Below are positions 22,854 through 34,045 of a DNA stretch of 64,000 nt, one piece after another. The position numbers and the translations under genes are program-made. The stretch is from the NCBI GenBank assembly GCA_036365515.1, contig CM070876.1, positions 104,660,810-104,724,809 on the forward strand, written 5' to 3'. The first letter of the stretch is position 1; each line of letters starts with the position of its first letter. This DNA comes from Torymus aiolomorphi (Eukaryota; Arthropoda; Insecta; Hymenoptera; Torymidae). The notes beneath the pieces are model-generated. The model saw nothing but the letters and a program-made list of their open reading frames with translations. It did not search any database and was not told the DNA's origin.

Positions 22854-23163
22854 TGTTGGAAATAGTACATCAATATTGTATCTATGGAAAAATGTATATT
22901 ATGTGTGAGCGCGTAACTATATCGAGAGCGCACAAGCAAAATACCGAACGCACACATGTATGCCTCCCCTCTCTAGTGTATGCATGAGTATTATGTAAGC
23001 CAAAGCGGCAGCGAGCGACGCCCTGCTCTCTCTTTCTATCACTGCACGCAGTACAGTGAGCACAGCGCGCGTGGCGCAGTGAATCACCATATAGAATGTA
23101 TTAAGTACCAATAAACCAGTCTTTCAATTAATTGATTCTCTCTCTTTTTTATGACTCCAAGCA
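22854..23163 (+). mobile_element. Copia-type 3' LTR
   Basis: It starts TGTTGGAAATAG immediately after the polypurine tract, has a GC-richer middle, and carries an AATAAA signal at 23,110-23,115. It ends near 23,163 (CTCCAAGCA). No matching 5' LTR lies in the window because the element's left part is lost or outside. The right edge is uncertain by a few bases. Confidence 0.75.
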
Positions 23164-23179
23164 ATACTGATTCTTACTT

Positions 23180-23850
23180 TAACAGCATGTATCCGAACTC
23201 TAGATGAACTGGGTAAAAGATGCAAATGACTAAAACTATACTAGGTTCCTGGACATGCGGAAATCAAAGGTAACATGATAGCTGGCCACCTATCGAAGCT
23301 AGGAGCGAAGGCAGAAAGCGAGACTGAACCATTGAAAAAATCGAGAATACCTGAGAATATGGAAGAACACCCAGGGTTGTAGACAAGCAAAAACTCTGAT
23401 CGGGGACACGCCACCTGAATGGGTTAAACAGGTGAGCGAACTCATCAGGAAGAACGCAAAGATAGCCACGGAATTAGTGACAGGATATAGGATATTAAAC
23501 TACCACATGTTTAATATGCAGTTTGTTCGATCCAAAATGTGATGATGGTGTAACGAAGAATCAGAAACGGTACTACACATTATCTGCATCTGCCAGACGC
23601 TAACACACGAGAGATGCAAACACACGGGGTAGAATACATGTGAACCTCGTGATATCCGACTTAAGCTTACATAATGTGATTTACCTCTACAGAGACATCA
23701 CTGAGGAAGGACACTAAGTCCAATGGAGCCTACCCTTAGGAGTCGGAGCCGCCCTAGCTGGTGAGGCCACGAGGTCGGGAAAACCAGAAGGATGTAACGG
23801 GCGTATGAATCAGGGACATTCATAATTTTAATACTAATAATAATAATTGA
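23180..23850 (+). pseudogene. Non-LTR retrotransposon remnant (RNase H and C-terminal zinc motif)
   Basis: A degenerate plus-strand stretch has the RNase H signature VPGHAEIKGN (from 23,246) with HLSKLGAKA after it. It then has TELVTGYRILNYHMF and a C-terminal cysteine/histidine run (WCNEESETVLHIICIC) typical of R1/Jockey-like LINEs. It ends in a short ATA-type 3' tail near 23,830-23,850. Several stops and frameshifts are present. It flanks the copia LTR and was probably its insertion target. Confidence 0.8.
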
Positions 23851-25142
23851 TTTTTACTTCTGTTCTCGTATGACGACAAAAATGCTATTTTTGTCTAAAA
23901 TAATTTTTTTATTAAAAAGAAATGAAGTTAATCTCTTTAAATTCTAAAACAATATTGTTCTTAATAAGCGTGCGTAATAAACGGTTAAAATTGTTAACCT
24001 CAAATATCTTTTAGCGGGCCAACGGAATTGTTTTGGACAACGAACTCGGTCCCAGGTATAAAAAAAAATATATCTGTGAAAAGTGTCTCCGCGCTAATAC
24101 CCACATAAGTGATACCACCTTGGAGGTTATAAAAAAAGAAACATTTCCATAGATTTTTAGAACTCCCTCCTGGATGGCATATAGGGGGAAAAATGTAATT
24201 TTTATAATATTAGTGATATCTTGGACTCTAATAAACTTTTCTTAAAAATTACGTGCGGCAAATGAAAGATATTTAAAAGTACTGTAAAATTCGATTATTT
24301 TAAAAAACTTTAAATCCAATTATTTTGAGAAAGAAAAAACCGTATAGCCCAAAAAATATTTATTATGTACCATGTATTCACTTAGGAACCTGATTTTTTG
24401 CAGAATTTTTGTAGTGGTAGAACAAAACCGTTTTTTTATATTTTTGGCGCATTTTTTATATTGTATGATTCACTAAAAGAAGTTGTTTATGCATATTTTC
24501 TTGAGATCTTATAATTTTAAACATTTCTTAACTATGAGGAATGCGAAACACAAACCAAATAGCAGAAAATACCACTCTACGGTATTTTGAAAGATGAATT
24601 TGTTATTAAATTATCAATGACAAGATTTAAATCATATTTGACACTTTTCATTTTGATAGTAAATTAATTCAACAGTTTTGCCGAACAGTGGAATGCAGAA
24701 TATGAATCTAATTATGACTCGCCAATAAAACCTCAATCATTTTTATATCGCTGTATTTTTTTTTTAAACTGGAACTCAGAGAGAAGTTTTGTCATGCCGT
24801 TGCAGCAAACACACGATAGACGGCACTACCTTAAAATTGGTGAACTGGCATCTCACTTTTGGGAACTCAGTTGCCATTTTTTTTGCACTAAGTATAAGTC
24901 TATATTTGTCTATATTTTTAGAATAAAAATAGATCATGCTTCGAAACAAATTGGGACAGTTTATTTAAGCGTTATTCTATTGTCATTTCAGATGTCGGGC
25001 CTCCTTAATATACACATCATTTCTAAAAATGACTATTAATTTTATATAAATGCGTTTACTTTTTGCTTCATCATAGAGGAAGTTTTGTATCTTCGAAAAA
25101 ATTTTCAAGACAAAAAATATTCAAAAAGATGTTTTAAGGCGA
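23851..25142. other. AT-rich DNA, no feature seen
   Basis: There are short chance frames only, with no recognisable motif, terminal repeat or RNA gene. Confidence 0.5.
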
Positions 25143-25330
25143 TATATGAGGCGTGTCGTGTCAACTGCCCCAGCGCGGCGAGCGAACCCCACATCGTGCT
25201 ATTTCCAACTCATGTTTATGATACTAAAATCTACTTAAAAAAATTGTTTGATAAGCGTTCAATGCGTAATAATGTAGGCAGTCTTTCCCAAATTTTCCAT
25301 TTTCACCTACAAAAACTACAAAAAATCTTA
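25143..25330. mobile_element. Partial MITE (ATATGAGGCG family)
   Basis: It begins ATATGAGGCGTGTCGTGTCA and matches, in inverted orientation, the complete element at 35,777-36,030 over roughly 180 bp (TGCTATTTCCAACTCATGTT, TTGTTTGATAAGCGTT). It then diverges before the second terminus. A 140-residue frame over it is a by-product. Confidence 0.8.
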
Positions 25331-25865
25331 TATCTAAAAAAGTATATTTTTAATATTTTTTTCGACCATTTAGATCGAAAGCTGAGCATTTTTTACAAAA
25401 GAAATGATTTTTTCCAAAATTTGCTCAAGATATTTTCTTCGAGAAATAGAACGCAAAAGAATAGACGCAACGCCTCTCCTGCGCGCGGTACCTGGGCAGT
25501 AGACTAAACCTTTCATAATTTTTATCTATTCTTTCGAATTCTTTGTAATGTATGAATAATATTTTATTGGTTATTTTAAAATAGAGTTTTATAACTAACA
25601 GCAATATAGTAAATATGCTAACGCTTTTTTCGCAGTGCAGATAATTTTTCTTTGTTTTTTTCTAACAGTTTTTCTCGGGAAGATTTGATATTTAGAACTT
25701 AAATATGTTTTTTTGAGCTTCAATGTACTTTCATCCATTGGAATAATAGCATGGTATTGTAAAGTGCCTGGTATGGATTTAGCCTTAACCAGTCTTGGTT
25801 TTAGTGTCAAGACAGTTTCTTCTTATTCTTCTTTATGTTTCCTTATCTTTCTTCTTCTTCACGTT
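25331..25865. other. AT-rich DNA, no feature seen
   Basis: No gene or repeat recognised. Open frames here are short and without motifs. Confidence 0.5.
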
Positions 25866-26070
25866 CAAAAATTATGTGCCTATTTTACACAAAGTTTGTG
25901 TAAAATATGAATGTTCCTATTTTACACAAAAATTTGTGTAAATGATGTACACAAACATTGTGTAAAAATTCGACACAAGAATTTATGTAAAATCGCCGTT
26001 TTACACAAAAATTTGTGTAAAATTGCGGCTTTATACAAACCTGTGTAAACTGCCGTTTTACACAAAAATT
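25866..26070. repeat. Cluster of TTTACACAAA/TTTGTGTAAA palindromes
   Basis: Six short palindromes of the type TTTTACACAAAAATTTGTGT plus AAA, some degenerate, are spaced about 25-40 bp apart, separated by unrelated AT-rich spacers. A second cluster of the same motif is at 28,456-28,590. The two lie on opposite sides of the foldback element at 26,595-28,021. Confidence 0.85.
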
Positions 26071-26594
26071 TATGGGAGAGGACAGGGAGATCGACAGGGT
26101 TCGTGACGTGAGCTCTCGATTAATGTCCGTGCACGCCGATTTTGGTCCCTTTTCTGGCGATACTGAGAGGCAGTGCTAGTCGAGCCGTCCGGTATGCTAC
26201 AGACGCTCATCTTCGATATAAGTCATTAGTGTCATTAATTTTAGATAATTTATTCGCGACACTGCGTAATCGCGTATGCTTTTTTTTATATTAGTCAATC
26301 CTACATACTTACGCGATGATCATTATTTTACCTGCTTATGTGGTAATTAGAAGAACTCTTGAATATGACAAGCCACACGATTTGTCGTATACCTCTCTCC
26401 AAACTCGAGGTCATTTCAAGGAACTTCGCGTTAATTCGCCAATAAAGTTGCAGTTACACATGTGATTTTGTTTTTTGTACTCTGTATTACGCTTTAACGC
26501 CAATCTTTTGTAATTAATACAGCCTGCCTGCGACTCATTTTTTAAAATAAAAATTCGATCTACTCCCTTGACTTTGGATTTATTTCAAACTTAA
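26071..26594. other. Non-coding interval
   Basis: No gene or repeat seen. A short CpG-containing stretch lies at 26,090-26,190. Confidence 0.5.
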
Positions 26595-28021
26595 GGGGGT
26601 TTTATGGGCAGATATAGTACTTAAATATAAAATATTCTACAATAAATTGTTCTCACACTACAAAGTGAGAACGCATATAGTATCATAGACCGGTACTTTA
26701 AGTTACGGAAAAAAAATTGTTTAACGAAATTTCAGTACTAACAAAGTATAAATCGTCGATGTAAAAAAATGATACAACAAATCGCTTTAATCTTTTTCAG
26801 TTTTTGAAAGAAATAATTAATACGCTTTGCTAAATAGTTATAAGAATGAAATTTTAAATCGAGTTGACGCAAGCTAAAGAATGAAAAGAATTTATCGTCC
26901 ATCGGATCTGGTGAAGGTCCCGAGCATACAAAATAAGGTGTTTCGTCCCGGCTACTGGATTGGACTCATCAGTGATGATCCAGTAGCCGTCATCAGACAC
27001 CTGCCGCAAGGTGTTCGTGCAGCTTACTTATAAAGTATAGAGTGTTATTTCTCATTCGAGAAATGATACTCCATCTGGTGGTAAAACGACATACCTACTC
27101 TAGTCGCTAATGTTTGAAAGAGATAATTAATACGCTTTGCCAAATAGTTATAAGAATGAAATTTTAAATCGAGTTGACGCAAGCTAAAGAATGAAAAGAA
27201 TTTATCTTTCTTTTTGCTCTCGTCCACCGGATCTGGTGAAGGTTCCAAGTATACAAAATAAGGTGTTTCGTCCCGGCTACTGGATTGGACTCATCAGTAA
27301 TGATCCAGTAGCCGTCATCAGACACCTGCCGCAAGGTGTTCGTGCAGCTTACTTATAAAGTATAGAGTGTTATTTCTCATTCGAGAAATTATACTCCATC
27401 TGACGAAACACCTTATTTTGTATGCTCGGGACTTTCACCAGATCCGGTGGACGAGAGCAAAAAGAAAGATAAATTCTTTTCATTCTTTAGCTTGCGTCAA
27501 CTCGATTTAAAATTTCATTCTTATAACTTTTTCAGTTTTGCTTCAATTTCGATTTTTAAAGGCTCATTTTCATCTTTATTAGATTTCATTACGAAGTATT
27601 GTGGATCAAATTAAAAAATTTTTAAAACCTTAAAGGTCACAGGTAATTGTTTATCAAGTTTTGTACGAATCTGATATGATTCGAGCCAAACTTGCCATAA
27701 ACAATTGCCTGTAACTTTAAAGATTTTAAAAATTTTTTAATTTGATCCACAATACCTCGTAATGAAATCCAACAAAGATGAAAATGAGCCTTCAAAAATT
27801 TTAATTGAAGCAAAACTGAAAAAGATTAAAGCGATTTGTTACATCATTTTTTTACACTAACGATATCTACTTTGTTAGTACTGAAATTTCGTTAAAAAAA
27901 TTTTTTTCCGTAACTTAAAGTATCGGTCTATGATACTATATGGATTCTCACTTTGCAGTATGAGAACAATTTATTGTAGAATATTTTATATTTAAGTATT
28001 ATATCTGCTCATAGAACCACC
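26595..28021. mobile_element. Foldback element, left arm split by another palindromic insertion
   Basis: The outer arms (26,595-26,815 and 27,808-28,021) pair through TACTTAAATATAAAATATTC, AGTATCATAGACCG and AATCGCTTTAATCTTTTTCA. The inner arms (27,527-27,675 and 27,690-27,820) pair through TTGTGGATCAAATTAAAAAA and TAAACAATTGCC-type boxes. The left arm is interrupted at about 26,816-27,526 by a separate insertion (next entry). Confidence 0.85.
26816..27526. mobile_element. Insertion inside the foldback: direct plus inverted copies of one unit
   Basis: A unit of about 290 bp (GAAAGAAATAATTAATACGC, GTTTCGTCCCGGCTACTGGA, CACCTGCCGCAAGGTGTTCG) appears at 26,810-27,080 and again at 27,113-27,400. 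Then comes an inverted partial copy (27,402-27,526). Within the unit CTACTGGAT and ATCCAGTAG form a hairpin. The flanks carry CTTTTTCAGTTTT on both sides, a likely target duplication. Confidence 0.75.
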
Positions 28022-28455
28022 ATAATATATATCAGGGAAAAAATGTACTGTACGATTTAGTCGTATTTAAAAACTTTTATTAAAATTTTCTGATCTTACG
28101 CAAATATCACGGTAGCAAGAAATATTTTGTAACTATATAATCTTTACTTTAATTATAATAATATCGCCTTCAGTGCAAACATTGTACGCTGCAGTTTTTT
28201 TAAAATTTTAATTCTAGACCATTTTTCAACGACAGCATACACGCAGTCTTGCCACGAAAAAAACTCCAATACCTTTCTAAATACTGGTAAATTTGTTCAA
28301 ATGTTATTCAAATAAATTTATTTAATTTTAACGAAGCATTGCGGAATAATAAATTGTTTCCTACATATATAATTTCATTATTAGACAAATTGAATTGCTC
28401 TGTAATTTTTATGAATACAAATTTTGACTTATGTACATTTCTTTCAAATACCGCA

Positions 28456-28590
28456 ATTTGAAATTTTACACAAAGTTTGTGTAAATTGAACATATTACAC
28501 AAAGTTTGAGTAAATTGAATATATTATATAAAATTTATGTAAATTGAAAATTTTACACACGCTTGTGTACATTTTACACAATTTTTAACC
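28456..28590. repeat. Second cluster of TTTACACAAA/TTTGTGTAAA palindromes
   Basis: Four degenerate copies of the palindrome described at 25,866 lie at about 30-35 bp spacing. One is TTTTACACAAAGTTTGTGTA. Confidence 0.8.
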
Positions 28591-28663
28591 GTGTTCTTTA
28601 TGAATATCAAAAAACTGTAATATCTTGCCTCAAAACTAATTCCATAGTAAAAAAGTCTATTAT

Positions 28664-28863
28664 TTGACTGATGGAATAGGTCAGCATTTTAAAAATAAAT
28701 CTAATTTTCAAAATCTTCTTTTTCATGAGAAAGATTTTGGTGTTCCAGCTCGGTGGCATTTTTATGCCACGGCGCATGGCAAAGGTGCATGCGATGGTAT
28801 AGACGCAAACCTAAACAGAGGTGCAAAACGAGCGAGTCGGTCCGTTGCCGAAAAAAATCGGTC
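28664..28863 (+). pseudogene. Fragment of a conserved insect protein with a GKGACDGI motif
   Basis: The frame reads FKNKSNFQNLLFHEKDFGVP, then WHFYATAHGKGACDGI, then a degraded basic tail. The pattern H-x-x-D-F ... W-x-F-x-A-T-x-H-G-K-G-x-C-D-G-I recurs, as I recall it, in uncharacterised proteins of many insects and cnidarians. I do not know the function. The downstream half has been replaced by repeat sequence (see the direct repeat beginning about 28,830), so this is one broken exon-like piece with no neighbours to support it. Confidence 0.5.
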
Positions 28864-29335
28864 AATTATGATCCAAGATATTTTAGGTTAAAAATTTTTT
28901 TTATAAATTTTCGAATCGCGTTTTCTCAGAGAATACTTGATTTATCGACTTAAATTTTTAACCACTTATTATACTCATTAAAGACTATATTTGGTTAAAA
29001 TTTTAAAAGATTATCTTCATTTGATTAAAAAAAAAATTTATAAAAAATTAGCGTTTTCATTGTTTTATGATAACAAGAGTAAAAATCACCCAATCCTCCT
29101 GAAATTTAGCACAGATGTAGCTTTTATATATCGCCAGATCGAGTTCGTTGCCCAAAAAAATCGGTCCATTACGACCAAAGATATTTAAAATTTTTTTTTA
29201 ATATTTTCGAATCGCGTTTTCTCAGAGAATATTTTATTTATCGACTTAAAATTTTAACCACTTATTAAACTTATTGAAGACTATATTTGGTTAAAATTTT
29301 AAGAGATTATCTTTATTTGTTATCCAGAAAAAAAT
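28830..29335. repeat. Direct repeat of about 190 bp, two copies
   Basis: Copies at about 28,835-29,020 and 29,145-29,335 share AATTTTCGAATCGCGTTTTC-type sequence, TCAGAGAATA and GACTATATTTGGTTAAAATT. The first copy overlaps the 3' side of the conserved-protein fragment. Confidence 0.8.
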
Positions 29336-30409
29336 ATTTTATAAAAAAGTTCATAATTTTATAAAACTTCATTTGTTGATAATAATAAAATAATTTTTGC
29401 ACGAAGTACGATTCCCAAAACAACTTTCAAGAATGTCAGATATAAGACTTTCTGCATCGGTTCAAAGTTAGATAATAACATTTAGCGGTAGCTGTAAATC
29501 TCTTTATTTAAGTACTAATAATAATAAAAAAGAAAAAAGTTTTATTATGGAAATTCGTTAGCAATTTTTTTTGTGCAAAATTTATTTTGGGAATTTAAAT
29601 TTAATAAAAGGAATTGATACATTAGTTTGAGGAAGCTAAGTGCCAATGAATTGGCAGCGGTTTTTCAATACAATATGCGTTACGAATTTTTCGTGAAAAC
29701 GTTGTGAACCTCTGCACAAATTATTATGTCGAAAAAGTTCTATTCAATTCTCAAAAATGTTTAATGTTATGCACACACGAGTTCGGTGGCATAAGTAAAA
29801 TTGAGAATCAGCATTCAAAGCGTCGGGAACATCCAGCACTGCGTCGTGACTATGGGGCGAGGAAACCGGGGTCGGTCAAATCGGTTGGTGCAATTGAAAA
29901 CTGCAAATTAGCACCTTCGGAATATCGAAGTTTCACATGTAGCCAATCTCCACTTACAGCCAATTAGAAAGGTGGGAGATACTGGAACGAGCATATAAAA
30001 AATAAATCGTACCAGAAAATAAAAAATAATCTTTGTACGATATAAAGGACAATGTTCTACTTATGAAAAAATAACAGAAAAGCACGACGCGTGCCCTCAT
30101 GTACAATCATGTCATTCAAGGATATTCTTTGACGGCTCAACCAGTGAAAAACGTATGAATTGATTGTATATTTTTTCATAAATAGAATACTGTCCAAATT
30201 TATATCTTCTAAATATTATTTTTTACTTTTTAGGCTATTAAAAATATTATCTAACCAGGAGAAACCGGGTACTGAAATTGCTTGCAGTTGAGTGGAGCAC
30301 ATCCTTTTACCATAAAAATATGAAATCTAAAGTCCTAGAGTCTAACGCTCAAGGGTTTTTTTGTAGTAGAGCCAGATAGTCTAAAAAATTTAATAACATT
30401 AATAAGTAT
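29336..30409. other. Non-coding interval with one half of a dispersed inverted pair
   Basis: GTGCCAATGAATTGGCAGCG (29,640) and about 25 bp to its left recur inverted at 35,108-35,165. An 87-residue frame at 29,704-29,967 has no recognisable motif and I do not call it a gene. Confidence 0.5.
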
Positions 30410-31555
30410 ATGCAACTACAAGGTTTAGAGTATATCGCTTATTTTAGGTGTTAATAATTAGATACATATATATATTTTAGCATATCGTACAGTAATTTAC
30501 TCTTGCTTGTTGTCATCAAACAGTAATTCTTTTTAATTCAATCATATATTGTGAAAAGATTGCAAAAATCATGCGTTACATGGAATTAACGCTAAAAATA
30601 CACCCCTTTTGTTTTATACATGCTTAATTATCGATAATTTGTAATTATATAATTATAAAATATATTTGATAGTATAATTTACAATTATTTAATTACTTTC
30701 ATTCATGACGAAATAGAAAAAGAAATAGATTTATCATTAAAAGGGCTAGAATGCAAGTAAAACACATTTATACCATTGCAAGGAATTTTAAGATAATATT
30801 TAATTTGTATTGAAATTATCCAATAATCATGCAATATTGGAGCCAAACTCCTACATTTAATGGATTTTGCAATGATATTTTAGAATATAGACAAAATAAT
30901 CGTACCTTGAATTTCTTTTGAGTTTATACTTTTTCTTTGCACTTGATGTTTATTATGAAAAAATATTAATTCCACTGCATTGACACTGCTGTAGAATAAT
31001 AACTTGTTGGATGCAAACATCATCTATTGCCTGAAACATTTTTCACAAAGATAACATTTTCTTTTATGTATACTTACACATTCACAAACACTTTAAAAGC
31101 AGATTGATTCTGCTATACTTATCTGATAGGATGGTATGCCCACACTACTGATTTTCTTCCCATCTAAAGCAGGAAATATGATGGAAAACTTATTCTCTTC
31201 ATGCATGTCTATTATTCTTTCTGTCGACGTTATCCCCTGTTACAAATAAAATTAATTAAATAATTGTAAATTATACTATAAAATATGTGTTATAATTATA
31301 TAATTATAAATTCTTGATAATTAAGCATGTCTAAAACAAAAGAGGTGCATTTTTAGCGTTAATTCCATGTCACGCATGATTTATGCAGTCTTTTCACAGC
31401 GTATGGTTCAATTAAACAAAAATGACTCTTTGATCACAACAAGCAAAAGTAAATTACTGTAAGATTTGCTAAAAAATAAATACATAAATTATATGTGCCT
31501 AATTATTAACGTTTGAACTAACGTAAGTGATATACTCCGAACATTGTAGTTGCAT
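30410..31555. mobile_element. 1.15-kb foldback element
   Basis: Arms of about 290 bp (30,410-30,700 and 31,255-31,555) pair from the outermost ATGCAACTACAA/TTGTAGTTGCAT through ACAGTAATTTACT, GTTACATGGAATTAACGC and ATAATTGTAAATTATACTAT-type boxes. They enclose about 550 bp of AT-rich unique DNA with no open frame. Confidence 0.88.
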
Positions 31556-31633
31556 GATGTGACTGAACTTTCGATCGATCATTGCGAACGAAAATTCCAA
31601 AATCGACATTTCCACTCAAAACTGAATTAACTG

Positions 31634-32018
31634 TTAAGGGGATGCCTTACTCGTACTATTACCGACCGAGCAATTCACACAGTTTCAAGCTGATTAAAAA
31701 TAAAATACGTCGAATCACAAAAAATCAAGAGAACACTCTTCTGTGTTTTTTAACGTTCTATCATCTAGTCAAAGTTTGGAGTCGAAATATCAAGCCGTTT
31801 TTTCAAAAACTTTGAACGAAATTAAATTTCGTTTGTTCAAAGTTTTTGCAGAAATGACTTGATATTTCGACTCCAAACTTTGACTGAATGATAGAACGTT
31901 AAAAAACACAGAAGAGTGTTCTCTTGATTTTTTGTGATTCGACGTATTTTATTTTTAATCAGCTTGAAACTGTGTGAATTGCTCGGTCGGTAATGGTAGG
32001 ACTATGGCACCCCGTTAA
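31634..32018. mobile_element. 385-bp near-perfect palindromic element
   Basis: Arms of about 190 bp meet near 31,826. The outer ends are TTAAGGGGATGCC and GGCACCCCGTTAA. The inner boxes include ACCGACCGAGCAATTC and AAGAGAACACTCTTCTGTGT. A truncated relative is at 42,462-42,694. A 77-residue frame inside is incidental. Confidence 0.88.
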
Positions 32019-32039
32019 ATGACGTCACAAAAGTCATAA

Positions 32040-34045
32040 ATATAACCTAGGAAGGTATTCCAAAAGTAACCACCCCAAAAACCACCCCTCAATCTACTCC
32101 TAACAGGCGTATCAAACGGAGAAAAAATGATTTCTCAAATTATTATCAAATGAGTTAAGGAAGACGTTGTGGATCTACAAAAAAAATGCCGATATCAAAA
32201 CCCGTCCGAATCCTTCCCAAATAGGGATTGAAGGGGATGCGAGAACGGAAAAAATCTGACAATCGCACATATCAAATGAGGAAAAATTTTGCAGTGGAAA
32301 TATGTTCAGGGGAACAATGTAGACCTACAAAAAAATTACCAATGTGAAAACCCGTCAGTATCCTTTCCAAATAGGGGATGAAGGGTGTGCGATAACGAAA
32401 AAAAAAATCTGAGGATCGCGCAAGTAAAACGAGGAAAAATTTTGTAGTGCAAATATGTTCGGGGCCCGTTGTGGACTTACAAAAAACTTGTCCCTGTGAA
32501 AACCAGACCGGATGCTATCGAAATAGGGAATGAAGTGAGTGCAAGAACGAAAAAAAAATCTGACGATGGCGCATGCCAAATGAGGTAAAATTTTGCGGTG
32601 GAAACATGTTCAAGAGCACTTTGTGAACTTACAAAAAAATTGCCCATGTGAAAGTCGGTCCGAATGCTTTCCAAATAGGGGATGAAGGGGGTGCGAGAAC
32701 GAAAAAAAAATCTGACGATGGGGCATATCAAATGAGAAAAAATTTTACAGTGGGTATGAGTTAAGGGGAACGTTGTGGATCTGCAAAAAAATTGCCGATA
32801 TTAAAACCCATCAGCATCTTTTTTAAATAGGAGATGAAGGGGGTGCGGGAACGAAAAAAAAATCTGACAATCACGCATATCAAATAAGGAAAAATTTTAC
32901 AGTGAAAATATATTCCGGGGCACGTTGTACACCTACAAAAAAATAGCCGATGTCCAAACCCGTCGGGATACTTTCCATATAGGGATTGAATGGGGTTGCG
33001 AGAACGGAAAAAAATCTGACAATCGCACATATCAAATGAGGAAAAATTTTGCAGTGAAAATATGTTCAGGGGCACATTCTAGACCTACAAAAAAAATACC
33101 AATGTGAAAACCCGTCCAGATCCTTTCCAAATAGGGGATAAAGGGGGTGCGGGAACGAAAAAAAAAAATCTGACGATCGCGCAAGTCAAATGAGGAAAAA
33201 TGTTGTAGTGGAAATATGTTCCGGGGCCCGTTGTGGACTTACAAAAAAATGGCCCATGTGAAAAACAGTCCGGATGCTTTCGAAATAGGGGTTGAAGGGG
33301 GTGCGAAAACAGAAAAAAAATCTGATGATCGCAAATATCAAATAAGGAAAGATTTTGCAGTGGAAATATGTTCAGGGGAACAATGTAGAACTACAACAAA
33401 ATTGCCCTTGTGAAAACCAGTCCGGAAGCTATCGAAATAGGGGATGAACGGGGTGCGAGAACGAAAAAAAAAATCTGACGATGTCGCATACTAAATGAGG
33501 TAAAATTTGACAGTGGAAATATATTCCGGAGCACGTTGTGTACCTACAAAAAATGGCCGATGCCGAAACCCGTCCGGATACTTCCCAAATAGAGATTGAA
33601 GGGGATGCAAGAACGAAAAAAGAATTCTGACGATCGTGTATATCAATGAGGAAAAATTTTGTAGTGGAAATACATTCGATGGCACGTTTTGGACCTACAA
33701 AAAAATTGCCGATGTGAAATACCGTCAGGATCATTTCCAAATAGCGGATGAAGCGGGTTCGAGGACGAAAAAAAAATCTGACGATCGCGCTATCAAATCA
33801 GGAAAAATATCACAGTAGAAATATGTTCGGGGGCACGTTGTGGGCCTACAAAGAAATTGTCGTTGTCCAAACCCGTCCGAATCCTTTCCAAATAGAGGTT
33901 AATGGGGATGCGGGACCGGAAAAAATCTGACAACCGCGCATATCAAATGAGGAAAACTTTTGTACTGGAAATATGTTCGGAAGCACGTTTTGAACCTACA
34001 AAAAAACTGCCAATGTCAAAACCCGTTCGCATCGAGAGGGGGGGG
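32040..34045. repeat. Satellite of about 152 bp, about 13 copies
   Basis: The unit contains CAAATGAGGAAAAATTTTGC, TGTTCGGGGGCACGTTGTGG, an ACCTACAAAAAAATTGCC box, GAAAACCCGTCCGGATCCTT and GGGGATGAAGGGGGTGCGAG. Spacing between CAAATGAGG landmarks is 147-154 bp. It ends at a run of Gs near 34,040. The many short frames on both strands are repeat artefacts. Confidence 0.93.

Noticed and set aside
25085..25507. 140-residue frame
   Set aside because: About half of it is a MITE fragment and the rest is AT-rich low-complexity sequence.
25866..26070. CRISPR-like look: short palindromic repeats with spacers
   Set aside because: The repeats are short, degenerate dyads with AT-rich spacers of unequal length in a eukaryotic repeat region, and there are no cas genes.
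29704..29967. 87-residue frame
   Set aside because: No recognisable motif, no neighbours and no splice context.
32355..33930. Overlapping frames in the 152-bp satellite
   Set aside because: Repeat artefacts on both strands with no motif.
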